15,116 nucleotides of DNA from CAZVFX01 sp964626565 (GCA_964626565.1 CAZVFX010000152.1:1-15116); one strand, 5' to 3'; positions 6,985-14,278 are shown, numbered from the stretch's first letter. Numbers and translations are program-made. The notes: generated from the sequence alone by a model not told the origin.

Positions 6985-7590
6985 ATGCAGAACGAGCGAG
7001 AGATTACGACCCTTTTATGTGACCTGGGGGAGGTAATTGTGGAGGTGGACCATCCTTCCCACTGCCGCAAGTTTGGGGAGTTGTGCGGCATCGACCCGGA
7101 ATATGTGTGGGAGTATATGGAGGGTGAGGTGCTGTTTCCGCTGGAGCGGGGGCAGTTGTCTTCGGAGCAGTTCCATCAGGCGGTGTGCGAGCGGTTCGGG
7201 CTGGAGCTTGGCTTCGCTGAGTTCGCCTACATCTTCTCCGACATCTTCGAACTGATGCCTGAGACGGTTGAGTTCTTGAAGGGAGTGAGGGGCAAGTACA
7301 AGCTGTGCCTGCTATCCAACACCAACGAGATGCACTGGCGGTTCATAGACGGGCGCTGGCAAATCGGGGAACTGTTTGACCATCTGGTTCTCTCCCACGA
7401 AGCCGGGGCGCGCAAACCTGAGTCCGAGATCTACCACACGGCGCTAAAGGTCACCGGCGCCACACCGGAGGAATGCGTGTTCTTCGACGACATCCCCGAT
7501 TACATTGGTGCGGCCCGGGGCCTTGGCATCAACGCCATCCAGTTCATGTACCTCGAGCAAGCTCTCGCAGAGCTGGAGCCACTGCTGTAA
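6985..7590 (+). CDS. HAD-superfamily phosphatase (YihX-like)
   Basis: 201-aa cytoplasmic hydrolase of the haloacid dehalogenase superfamily, subfamily IA. Visible motifs in order: motif I DLGEVIVEVD with nucleophile D13, motif II LLSNTNEMHW, motif III lysine in GARKPE, and motif IV FFDDIPD. The DLG.V form of motif I together with SNTN is typical of YihX-like sugar-phosphate phosphatases, which act on alpha-D-glucose-1-phosphate or similar compounds; the substrate here is unproven. The start at 6985 follows AGGAG at 6976-6980, while the reading frame's upstream extension to 6865 has no ribosome-binding site or conserved sequence. It precedes the lipoprotein gene by 77 bp, a gap that contains a candidate promoter, so co-regulation with the next genes is uncertain. 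Confidence 0.87.
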   Translation: MQNEREITTLLCDLGEVIVEVDHPSHCRKFGELCGIDPEYVWEYMEGEVLFPLERGQLSSEQFHQAVCERFGLELGFAEFAYIFSDIFELMPETVEFLKGVRGKYKLCLLSNTNEMHWRFIDGRWQIGELFDHLVLSHEAGARKPESEIYHTALKVTGATPEECVFFDDIPDYIGAARGLGINAIQFMYLEQALAELEPLL

Positions 7591-7599
7591 AGAAACTTC

Positions 7600-7628
7600 T
7601 TCACCGGGGAGGTTTTGTGAGATATACT
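7600..7628 (+). promoter_or_regulatory. candidate promoter of the YGP-repeat lipoprotein
   Basis: TTCACC (7600-7605), a 17-bp spacer and TATACT (7623-7628) fit a sigma70 promoter, the same -10 as at 511-516. The start would be near 7635, about 33 nt before the ATG at 7668. It implies separate transcription from the HAD gene. Confidence 0.45.
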
Positions 7629-7667
7629 CCTTGGCAGTAGAACAGTAGTGCGCCAGGGAGGAAAACC

Positions 7668-8285
7668 ATGTCTGCGCTTCTGTCCGGTTTCAGGACTCTT
7701 CGTTCGTGGCTCGTGTTGGGGCTGCTTCTCGCCGCTCTGTTCATCGTCGGTGTGGTGACCGGTTGCAGCGGTAACGACGAAGACCCGCAGGTCTTGTACG
7801 GACCTCCGCCCGACACTGGTGGAGACATCACCGGAGAAGACGACTTTGTCGTCTACTACGGTCCGCAGCCCTTTGACGCTGTGGACCAGGAGGATCCGCT
7901 GGTGCTGTACGGCCCCGTTCCTACCGACACGGTGGAGGACCCGGGCAAGCCGACTCCGGACGCGGCGGTGTATTACGGCCCGCAGCCGGTGGATACGGTG
8001 GGCGATTCCGGCGCTTCTTCCGACGACAACATGCAGGTTCTGTACGGCCCGCAACCGGTAGACGTGGTTGAGGACGTTCCGGAGCCGACGCCCGACGTGA
8101 TGTTCTATTACGGCCCGCAGCCGGTGGACGTAACTCCGGGAGACGCCCCGGTCTCGAACAAGGACGCTGTCGCCACGTTGTACGGGCCGGTTCAGGTAGA
8201 CGTTGGGCAGCCCACCGACGATGTGTCCGACAAGGACGTTGAAGATGCAGGCGAGCCGGTGGCTTTCTACGGGCCGCAGCAGTAG
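7668..8285 (+). CDS. acidic lipoprotein with eight Tyr-Gly-Pro repeats, putative radical SAM substrate
   Basis: 205 aa. An arginine-containing n-region and hydrophobic core (about 13-30) end in the lipobox VTGC with C33, so the mature protein should be lipidated and exported; Ser at +2 suggests the outer membrane by the enterobacterial rule. The mature part is very acidic, almost free of basic residues, and contains eight copies of a [VLFY]-Y-G-P motif with tyrosines at 44, 64, 81, 103, 126, 148, 172 and 201, spaced 17-29 residues. The fullest form is YYGPQPVD. No globular domain is recognised. A good ribosome-binding site (AGGGAGGA) precedes ATG 7668. The next gene is a SPASM radical SAM enzyme of the kind that modifies peptides, so the repeats are plausible modification sites; this is an inference. 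It could instead be a plain low-complexity surface lipoprotein. Confidence 0.8.
   Translation: MSALLSGFRTLRSWLVLGLLLAALFIVGVVTGCSGNDEDPQVLYGPPPDTGGDITGEDDFVVYYGPQPFDAVDQEDPLVLYGPVPTDTVEDPGKPTPDAAVYYGPQPVDTVGDSGASSDDNMQVLYGPQPVDVVEDVPEPTPDVMFYYGPQPVDVTPGDAPVSNKDAVATLYGPVQVDVGQPTDDVSDKDVEDAGEPVAFYGPQQ
7971..8128 (+). repeat. intragenic direct repeats encoding YYGPQPVD
   Basis: A 23-bp stretch is identical at 7971-7993 and 8106-8128, and a close variant starting TACGGCCCGCAACCGGT lies between them near 8043. All are in frame and encode the YGPQPVD unit. The other repeats have diverged in DNA but keep Tyr-Gly-Pro, which points to duplication followed by selection on the motif. Confidence 0.8.
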
Positions 8286-8375
8286 GGAAAGGCAGGAGAG
8301 GCGGGGCCAGGGTCCAGGTCCAGGGTGCAACAGCAGACAACTTGGATGCCAACAGTGCAGAAACAGGGTGGAAAA

Positions 8376-9512
8376 GTGTCGGTACGAAATAAGCTGAAGA
8401 ACTATGCGATGTGGAAGCGGCACGAGCTTCGGATGGACAAGCTTGTGCGGGAGCATCCGCTGAAATACCTCTTTCTGGAGGTTACCCGGCGGTGCAACCT
8501 TGCCTGTGTATATTGCGGTAGCAGTTGCACCGGGAAGGAGCCGGCCCAGGAGATGCCCGTATCAGACTGGCTGGAGGTGATCCGCCAGATTGCCACGGAT
8601 TTCGACGCCAAAGAGGTAATGATCGCGGTAACTGGTGGCGAGCCGTTGATCAAGGAAGGGATCTTCGACCTGTTCGGGGAGTTGAATCGGTTGGGTTTCC
8701 GGTACGGCATGGTGACCAACGGAATGAAGTTGGACCGGGCCACGGCCGACCGCTTGGTGAAGGTGGGCATCGGCTCCATTTCATTAAGTATGGATGCTCT
8801 GCCTGAGACCAACGACAAGCTTCGGGGAAGGGGGACTTCGGCGGGAGTTGAAACGGCGGTGAAGAACCTGCAGGACGCGGGCTATTCAGGCAAGCTGGAG
8901 ATCATATCGACGGTGACGAAGCCCGCGGTGGCCGAGTTGGAAGAAATGCGCAAGTACGTGGGGAAGTTGAAAGTGCCGCTGTGGCGGGCCGCGCCGGTAA
9001 TGCCCATCGGACGTGCGGCGGAGCATCCGGAGCTTATTCCCGACGAAGCCCAAGTGCGCTCCATGTTGGAGTGGATCCGGCAGTCCCGCAGCGACGAGTT
9101 CTTGCCCCAACCTGAGTTCAGTGAGGAGGGTTTCCTAGGGTATCGGTTCGAGGGGATGGTACGACCTTACCTTTCTTCGTGCCGGGCGGGAATCACGGTG
9201 GGCGGGATCCGTTACGACGGGCGTATTGGTGCGTGCCCGGAGCTCACCGATGCTTTTGATCAGGGGCACATCAAGAAGGACGATTTCAAGACCGTGTGGA
9301 ATGAGCGGTACGATAACATGCGGGACCGGTCCTGGACGAAGAAAGGGGAGTGCAAGGGGTGCAAGCACTTCAATATCTGCCGGGGCGGTTCTCTGCACCT
9401 TTACGAAGATACGGATTCCGAGATCCTGCGTTGCCTGTACCTGATGTGCAAGAGCACTGACGGTCAGGCCATATCGTGTGCTCCCTGCTCCACGGGGATG
9501 TTCTACGAGTGA
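8376..9512 (+). CDS. radical SAM/SPASM peptide or protein maturase
   Basis: About 378 aa. The radical SAM cluster motif is C40-x3-C44-x2-C47 (RRCNLACVYCGSSC), followed by the SAM-binding VTGGEP motif. The C-terminal third is a cysteine-rich SPASM domain (CRAG, GACPE, CKGCKHFNIC, then more cysteines to CAPCS) that should hold auxiliary Fe-S clusters. Such enzymes install crosslinks or other radical modifications on ribosomal peptides. From memory, HPLKYLFLEVTRRCNL, EEGFLGY and DDFKTVWNERYDNMRDR match the Bacteroidetes radical SAM proteins paired with small lipoproteins (TIGR04133-type); this was not searched. GTG 8376 is preferred because AGGGTGGA precedes it; an in-frame GTG at 8325 and ATG at 8346 are possible. 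It lies 90 bp after the YGP-repeat lipoprotein, its probable substrate. Confidence 0.88.
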   Translation: MSVRNKLKNYAMWKRHELRMDKLVREHPLKYLFLEVTRRCNLACVYCGSSCTGKEPAQEMPVSDWLEVIRQIATDFDAKEVMIAVTGGEPLIKEGIFDLFGELNRLGFRYGMVTNGMKLDRATADRLVKVGIGSISLSMDALPETNDKLRGRGTSAGVETAVKNLQDAGYSGKLEIISTVTKPAVAELEEMRKYVGKLKVPLWRAAPVMPIGRAAEHPELIPDEAQVRSMLEWIRQSRSDEFLPQPEFSEEGFLGYRFEGMVRPYLSSCRAGITVGGIRYDGRIGACPELTDAFDQGHIKKDDFKTVWNERYDNMRDRSWTKKGECKGCKHFNICRGGSLHLYEDTDSEILRCLYLMCKSTDGQAISCAPCSTGMFYE

Positions 9513-9523
9513 GAGAGGCCGGC

Positions 9524-9551
9524 AGTGAGCAGTGAGCGGTGAGCGGTGAGC
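9524..9551 (+). repeat. four tandem 7-bp repeats (RGTGAGC)
   Basis: AGTGAGC, AGTGAGC, GGTGAGC, GGTGAGC in direct tandem, in the 118-bp gap between the SPASM gene and the cysteine hydrolase. No strong promoter or terminator was recognised in the gap. The repeats could be a simple-sequence tract or tandem protein-binding sites. Confidence 0.8.
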
Positions 9552-9630
9552 AGAGGCGATGGTTGCTGACCGTTGGCAGCCAGACCGAATGACCGGTTCT
9601 ATTTGTCGTCGGTAAATCGAAGGAAGGGTT

Positions 9631-10308
9631 ATGGTTAGGCGTACGAATGCCTATATTGTACCTGAGGAGTTGGAGGCCAGGGCTTTGGAGTGGGTGGCTG
9701 AGATCCGCTCCCGGGTGCGACCGCGGCCACATTTTCAACTGGATCCTGGACGTTGTGCGTTGCTGGTCGTTGACATGCTGCGCTATTTCGCGGACCCTGC
9801 GGGGCGTTGTTACCTGGAAGGGGCAGGGGCTATCGTCCCGGGGCTGGCGACGTTACTGGCTTCCTGGCGAAAGGCCGGCGGTCTGGTCATCTACACCCGC
9901 CATTGCCACGCAGGGCCTGAAGATTTGGGGATGTTGGGGAAGTTCTACTCGGACCACATCTCCTGCGGCGAGCCGGACTCCCGGATCATCCGTGCCTTGG
10001 CGCCGGTGCAGGGAGAAGAGGTGGTTCGCAAGACCACGTACGATGCGTTCCACGAAACGGGGTTGGCGGACCTGTTGGCCGAGGCGAATGTAGAGCAGGT
10101 GTTGATAACGGGTGTACTCACTCACCTTTGTTGCGAAACCACTGCCCGGGCCGCGTTCGTTCGCGGATTTGAGGTATATGTGACGGTAGACGGAACGGCA
10201 TCGAGCGACGAGCGGCTTCATCTCTCGTCGCTCACCGGTCTCGCCGACGGCGTGGCCATAGTAAACACCATTTCGGAGGTATGCGCGTGCTGCAGCAGGA
10301 AAGAATAG
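9631..10308 (+). CDS. isochorismatase-fold cysteine hydrolase
   Basis: 225 aa, cytoplasmic. The isochorismatase-like alpha/beta fold covers about residues 40-215, with the family's catalytic triad: D48 in LVVDML, K134 in VRKTTYDAF and C167 in GVLTHLCCETTAR. The family includes nicotinamidases, N-carbamoyl amidases and similar amide hydrolases; the substrate cannot be told from sequence. It has a 35-residue N-terminal extension before the fold and an odd cysteine-rich tail (CACCSRKE). AAGGAAGG precedes ATG 9631. Its end overlaps the following flavoprotein gene, so the two are translationally coupled. Its place downstream of a SPASM enzyme suggests it could process a small molecule or peptide product of the locus, but nothing in the sequence proves this. 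Confidence 0.87.
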   Translation: MVRRTNAYIVPEELEARALEWVAEIRSRVRPRPHFQLDPGRCALLVVDMLRYFADPAGRCYLEGAGAIVPGLATLLASWRKAGGLVIYTRHCHAGPEDLGMLGKFYSDHISCGEPDSRIIRALAPVQGEEVVRKTTYDAFHETGLADLLAEANVEQVLITGVLTHLCCETTARAAFVRGFEVYVTVDGTASSDERLHLSSLTGLADGVAIVNTISEVCACCSRKE

Positions 10309-11228
10309 TCATCATCGGGGCGGGGCCGGCCGGCTGTGCCGCGGCGATCCAATGCCGGCGGCTGGGGATAACGCCCCTGTTGCTGGACGGCTCCGGTGAG
10401 GCCGGGGGTTTAATCGAGAATGCATTCAACATGGAAAACTACCCCGGCCTGGAGGCCCCTATCAACGGGCCTGCGTTTGTGGACCGGTTGCGAGCGGATC
10501 TGGCCGGTTTCGATCTGGAGGTAACCCGGGGTACAGTCCGGCGCATCGAACCGGGCCCGGAGAACATCAGAGTGCAAACTGCGCACACGACCATCAGCGC
10601 CGACGCGGTGATCGTGGCGGTGGGCACGGTTCCCCGGCCGCTGGGCATCGATGGTGAGACCCAGCTATCGGGCGGACGCTTGTTCTACGAGGTGAAGAAC
10701 GTACTGCCGTTGTCTCCTTCTGCGGTGATCGTTGCCGGGGGCGGGGAGGCCGCGTTTGACTACGCTTTGTCCCTTGCCAGGGAGGGGATCGAGGTACACC
10801 TGTCGGTGAAAAATGCCCGGCCTTCCGCGGGTGAGCGGCTGGAGCAGCAGGTTGCGGACACGCCGGGCATCAAGGTGTCAACCCGGTCACTGGTCAAGGC
10901 GTGCACTACCAAAGGGGGCAAGCTGCTGGCTACCGTCGAAGACAAGCGTGGCCGCCACGACCTGGAAGCGGACGCATTGCTGGTCGCGGTGGGAAGGCGA
11001 AGTGCGGCCTTTGAGCTGCTGGAGGCCAAGGAGTTGGCGGGGCGGGCGCGGGCAAGGGCGAGGGCGCGAGCCAGAGACGGCGAAGGGGAAAGAGGCTTGA
11101 CATACAAGCCAGGTTTGTTTATTGCCGGGGATGCCCGTCTCGGTACATTGGGACAGGTGGGCATAGCGGTAGGCGACGGCCTGCTGGCGGCCATGAAAGC
11201 AGTGAAGTTTGCCGAGGAGCGAGGTTAG
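10287..11228 (+). CDS. thioredoxin-reductase-like FAD/NAD(P) oxidoreductase lacking CxxC
   Basis: About 313 aa. N-terminal FAD-binding GAGPAG (11-16), a second nucleotide-binding motif GGGEAAFDY, and the C-terminal FAD motif LFIAGDARLG..GQVGIAVGDG place it in the two-dinucleotide-fold thioredoxin reductase family. The redox-active CxxC pair that thioredoxin reductases carry in the NADPH domain is absent, so it should not reduce disulfides in the usual way; a ferredoxin/flavodoxin reductase-like or substrate-specific role is more likely. Residues 253-263 are an Arg-Ala repeat replacing the usual sequence before the last FAD motif. GTG 10287 is favoured because GGAGG (10275-10279) is 7 nt upstream; the ATG at 10281 is only 1 nt from it. 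The gene overlaps the hydrolase gene and is followed after 6 bp by the RlmN-like gene. It could supply electrons to the radical SAM enzymes (inference). Confidence 0.85.
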   Translation: MLQQERIVIIGAGPAGCAAAIQCRRLGITPLLLDGSGEAGGLIENAFNMENYPGLEAPINGPAFVDRLRADLAGFDLEVTRGTVRRIEPGPENIRVQTAHTTISADAVIVAVGTVPRPLGIDGETQLSGGRLFYEVKNVLPLSPSAVIVAGGGEAAFDYALSLAREGIEVHLSVKNARPSAGERLEQQVADTPGIKVSTRSLVKACTTKGGKLLATVEDKRGRHDLEADALLVAVGRRSAAFELLEAKELAGRARARARARARDGEGERGLTYKPGLFIAGDARLGTLGQVGIAVGDGLLAAMKAVKFAEERG

Positions 11229-11234
11229 GCCCTG

Positions 11235-12137
11235 GTGCTCAACGTAGTTCGATCTACTGGCGATAAGAGTCTGGCAACCGTGCACGTCGTAGAACTGGCG
11301 GACGGCTCCCTCGTGGAGTGTGCCGAGTCGATACAACCGCCAATACCGAGGCGGGACAAGTGGGTGCTTATCATTTCCACCTTGAAAGGCTGTCCCGTGG
11401 GCTGCCCCATCTGCGATGCCGGGGGCAGCTACGACGGACCGCTGTCGTCGGACGATATGCTGGGGCAGATCGACTTCCTGGTTGCGGAGCGCTTCCCCGG
11501 TATGCCGTTGCCGGTGTCGCGGCTGAAGGTTCAGTTCGCGCGCATGGGGGACCCTGCGTTCAATCCGGACGTATTGGACGTGCTTCGGCGGCTGCCGGCC
11601 AGGTTTGATGTTCCGTGCCTGATGCCCAGCATCTCCACCATCGCCCCCGCAGGCTGCGAGCGTTTTTTCGACGGATTGGCCGAAGTGAAGCGAATGTTCT
11701 ACCCCGGGGGCCGGTTTCAGCTTCAGTTCTCCATTCACACTACTGACGAAGAGGCGCGCCGGGACTTAGTGCCGGTGAAATGCTGGAGCTTTGCCGAAAT
11801 GGGAGCATTTGCTGAGCGTTTCATGGCCCCGGGTGACCGCAAGATTACGCTGAACTTCGCACCGGCCGTGGGCTATCCTCTGGAACCCCGGGAGTTGCTG
11901 GAGTACTTCTCGCCGGAGCATTTCCTGGTGAAGTTGACACCCATCAATCCGACGGAAGCTGCGGCGCGTTCGGGTCTGGAAGGACTCATCGATCCGGCCA
12001 CTCCGGCCGCGACTGACGCAATCGTAGAATCGTTCAGGAAGGCGGGCTTCGAGACCATCTTGAGCATCGGCGAGTTGAAGGAAAACGACATCGGCTCCAA
12101 CTGCGGGATGTTTGTGGGGCGCCAGTGGGCGGTATGA
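11235..12137 (+). CDS. RlmN/Cfr-like radical SAM protein without the N-terminal RNA-binding domain
   Basis: 300 aa. The Fe-S motif is C53-x3-C57-x2-C60 (KGCPVGCPIC). Several stretches follow RlmN order: LADGSLVE before the cluster, RMGDP in place of MGEP, QFSIHTTDEEARRDLVP, LTPINPTEA and the C-terminal NDIGSNCGMFVG. That last motif carries C290, matching the methyl-carrying cysteine of RlmN (C355 in E. coli). The partner cysteine (C118 in E. coli RlmN, 7 residues before the first cluster cysteine) is isoleucine here (I46), and the roughly 80-residue N-terminal domain of RlmN is missing. It is therefore unlikely to be the housekeeping 23S rRNA/tRNA methyltransferase; the target is unknown. GTG 11235 starts 6 bp after the flavoprotein stop, and the gene overlaps the GH31 gene by ATGA. 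Confidence 0.82.
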   Translation: MLNVVRSTGDKSLATVHVVELADGSLVECAESIQPPIPRRDKWVLIISTLKGCPVGCPICDAGGSYDGPLSSDDMLGQIDFLVAERFPGMPLPVSRLKVQFARMGDPAFNPDVLDVLRRLPARFDVPCLMPSISTIAPAGCERFFDGLAEVKRMFYPGGRFQLQFSIHTTDEEARRDLVPVKCWSFAEMGAFAERFMAPGDRKITLNFAPAVGYPLEPRELLEYFSPEHFLVKLTPINPTEAAARSGLEGLIDPATPAATDAIVESFRKAGFETILSIGELKENDIGSNCGMFVGRQWAV

Positions 12138-14278
12138 GCCAGCGGCTTTTCTTGCTGCTGACTGCACTTGTGCTGGCCTGCCCGGCTTGCACCGACAAAT
12201 CAAAAAACCCGGCCGCGGACATCGTTGAAACCAAGGAGTTTGATCTTCCCCGCGAGGAAATCGTTCCCGACCCGGACCCTACGTTCCTTTTGTTCGAAGA
12301 TGAGTTTGCCGCCGAGTTCCAATTCCAAGGCCAACTGTTGACTGCTCTGCGGGCAAAAGAGGGGTCAGGGCTGTACCTTTGCCAGGGCTCGACCCGCACC
12401 GGACTGACCGGGGGGCCGACGGTGAGTCAAGAGGGACAGACCTCTGTTCTGATGTACGAAACCGAAGATGGGCGAACGGCTCACGTAAAGGTAGGGCCGG
12501 GCCCCGAAGGCGGGGCTACGGTGAGTTTTTCGGTGGCAGGCAAGACGGACAAAGAGCGGCTTTGCGCTGATTTCTCAGTTGGTGCGGGCGAGGGATTCTA
12601 CGGGCTGATGGAGCGAGTGGTGCAGGGTCAGCAGGAGTATTCGTGGACTGCCGGCATGACCGAAGGCTTGAACTTACGCGGACAAGACGTCGAATTGCTG
12701 ATAATGCCGACGGTATCGGTGTACAGCCCGTTTTTCGTATCGTCCGCCGGGTACGGAGTCTTCGTGGACAGCGACTGGCCCGGGACGTACCGCTTAGGCA
12801 CCAGGGACGACGAGATTGTCAGTATCGAATATGAGGGTGAGGTGCTGGACCTCAAGGTCTTTCCCGGCCCTACCCCACTGGAGGCCACCGCGCGTTACTC
12901 GCGTGCGGTGGGGACCACGATTCTCCCGCCCAAATGGGTCTTCGGCCCCTGGCGCTGGCGCGACGAGGTTTTTCACCTCCCCGAGTTCTACGATGGTACC
13001 CCTTATGGGGGGCCGTATAACTCCATGGTGGTTGAAGACGTGTTGATGATGAAGGCGTTGGGGATTCCGTGCACTTTGTATTGGGTGGACCGGCCGTGGG
13101 GGCCGGGACCCTTCGGCTATGATGATTTGCTTTGGGACGAGGATCGTCTACCCGATCCCCTCGACATGATCAGTTGGCTTGATGGGGAAGGGTTAAAATT
13201 TATGTTGTGGGTGGCGCCGTGGGCGGTGGGGGAGATGGCCCAGGAAGCGGTCGACAAGGGTTACAACGTTGACCCGGCATTTCCGTCATCGCCGGACGGG
13301 GCTGAGTTGCTGGACTTGACCAATCCGGACGCGGTGTCATGGTGGCAGGAGAAGTTGGGGGCCAGGATAAAAGAGGGCGTGGTGGGGTTCAAGTTGGACC
13401 GAGGGGAGGAGAAGGTTCCTTTCGGTGTAATGGTGCAGGGTGAGTATGACGACGGCAGGTCTTACCGTGAGGGGCACAACGCCTACCCCGAATTGTACGC
13501 TGCGGCGGTGCACGGCGCGTTCGAGAAGGCTGGTGCTGAAGAGTTTGTGGTGATGCCGCGGTCCGGTTGGGTGGGGACGTCGTCTCACGCGGTGGTGTGG
13601 GGCGGGGATACCGCGCCGGGCGAATGGGGCCTTCGGTCTGCAATGATCGCGCTCCTGAGATCTTCGGTGTTAAACTTCCCCATCTGGGGTTCGGATACGT
13701 GTGGGTATCACCATATGTCGGAGCACGAGGTTTGTGCGCGGTGGTTGCAGTTTTCTGCATTTTCGCCGCTGATGGAGGTTGGTCCCACCGACAACCTGGC
13801 GCCGTGGTCGGCGCCGTGGGAGCCGTCGTACGACCAGGAGTTGATTGCGGTGTGGATCCTGTACGCCAACCTGCACCACGACCTCATGGATTACACTTAC
13901 GAGCAGGCGAAACTGGCCCACGAGACCGGGATGCCCATAGTCAGGCCGATGATTGCGGCTTATCCCGACATGGCTGAGTACCTGGACATGTTCGAGCAGT
14001 ACCTGTACGGCCCGGACATATTGGTGGCGCCCATCTGGCAGGAAGGAATCACCGAACGCGAGGTGCACATTCCCGAGGGCGAGTGGGTGGACGCCTGGAC
14101 CGGCGAGGCGGTTGCTGCGGGCAAGGTAGCCGTCGACACGCCCATCCACAAGATTCCCATCTTCGTGCGGGCCGGCAGCGGCATCGACCTGGGCGACCTG
14201 GAGGGTCGGTGGGAAGAGGCGTTGCTGTCGGCGGGTGAGAAGCCGGATCTGGCAGTGCTGGCTGAGGGGGCAAGGTAG
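12134..14278 (+). CDS. glycoside hydrolase family 31 lipoprotein
   Basis: 714 aa. The signal peptide ends in a lipobox VLAC (C16), so it is an exported lipoprotein, unusual since many GH31 enzymes are cytoplasmic. An N-terminal beta-rich domain (about 40-255) precedes a TIM barrel (about 270-590) with GH31 landmarks: GFKLDRGE with nucleophile D422, MPRSGWVGTSSHAVVWGGD with acid/base D492, then a C-terminal beta domain containing GPDILVAPI. GH31 enzymes cleave alpha-linked glucosides, xylosides or sulfoquinovosides; the specificity is not readable. ATG 12134 is chosen because it overlaps the RlmN-like stop as ATGA and begins a proper signal peptide; an in-frame GTG lies 9 bp upstream. The coupling to a radical SAM gene is odd and suggests a shared pathway, perhaps on a cell-surface glycan or glycosylated product. 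Confidence 0.88.
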   Translation: MSQRLFLLLTALVLACPACTDKSKNPAADIVETKEFDLPREEIVPDPDPTFLLFEDEFAAEFQFQGQLLTALRAKEGSGLYLCQGSTRTGLTGGPTVSQEGQTSVLMYETEDGRTAHVKVGPGPEGGATVSFSVAGKTDKERLCADFSVGAGEGFYGLMERVVQGQQEYSWTAGMTEGLNLRGQDVELLIMPTVSVYSPFFVSSAGYGVFVDSDWPGTYRLGTRDDEIVSIEYEGEVLDLKVFPGPTPLEATARYSRAVGTTILPPKWVFGPWRWRDEVFHLPEFYDGTPYGGPYNSMVVEDVLMMKALGIPCTLYWVDRPWGPGPFGYDDLLWDEDRLPDPLDMISWLDGEGLKFMLWVAPWAVGEMAQEAVDKGYNVDPAFPSSPDGAELLDLTNPDAVSWWQEKLGARIKEGVVGFKLDRGEEKVPFGVMVQGEYDDGRSYREGHNAYPELYAAAVHGAFEKAGAEEFVVMPRSGWVGTSSHAVVWGGDTAPGEWGLRSAMIALLRSSVLNFPIWGSDTCGYHHMSEHEVCARWLQFSAFSPLMEVGPTDNLAPWSAPWEPSYDQELIAVWILYANLHHDLMDYTYEQAKLAHETGMPIVRPMIAAYPDMAEYLDMFEQYLYGPDILVAPIWQEGITEREVHIPEGEWVDAWTGEAVAAGKVAVDTPIHKIPIFVRAGSGIDLGDLEGRWEEALLSAGEKPDLAVLAEGAR

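Noticed and set aside
7668..8285. CRISPR-like or tandem-repeat array
   Set aside because: The repeats are in frame, encode YGP motifs behind a signal peptide, and vary in spacing; they are protein repeats.
7500..8456. 318-codon reading frame on the minus strand opposite the YGP lipoprotein
   Set aside because: Its length is a by-product of codon bias in the repeat gene. It overlaps the HAD, lipoprotein and radical SAM genes and has no recognisable domain or ribosome-binding site, whereas the plus-strand frame has a promoter, ribosome-binding site, signal peptide and conserved repeats.
9573..9602. TTGGCA with TTCTAT as a promoter for the cysteine hydrolase
   Set aside because: The -10 matches the consensus at only three of six positions and no better pair was found in the gap.
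10287..11228. Annotation as thioredoxin reductase trxB
   Set aside because: The active-site CxxC is absent from the NADPH domain.
11235..12137. Annotation as the housekeeping rRNA methyltransferase rlmN
   Set aside because: The N-terminal RNA-binding domain and the C118-equivalent cysteine are missing, so the gene symbol is not justified.
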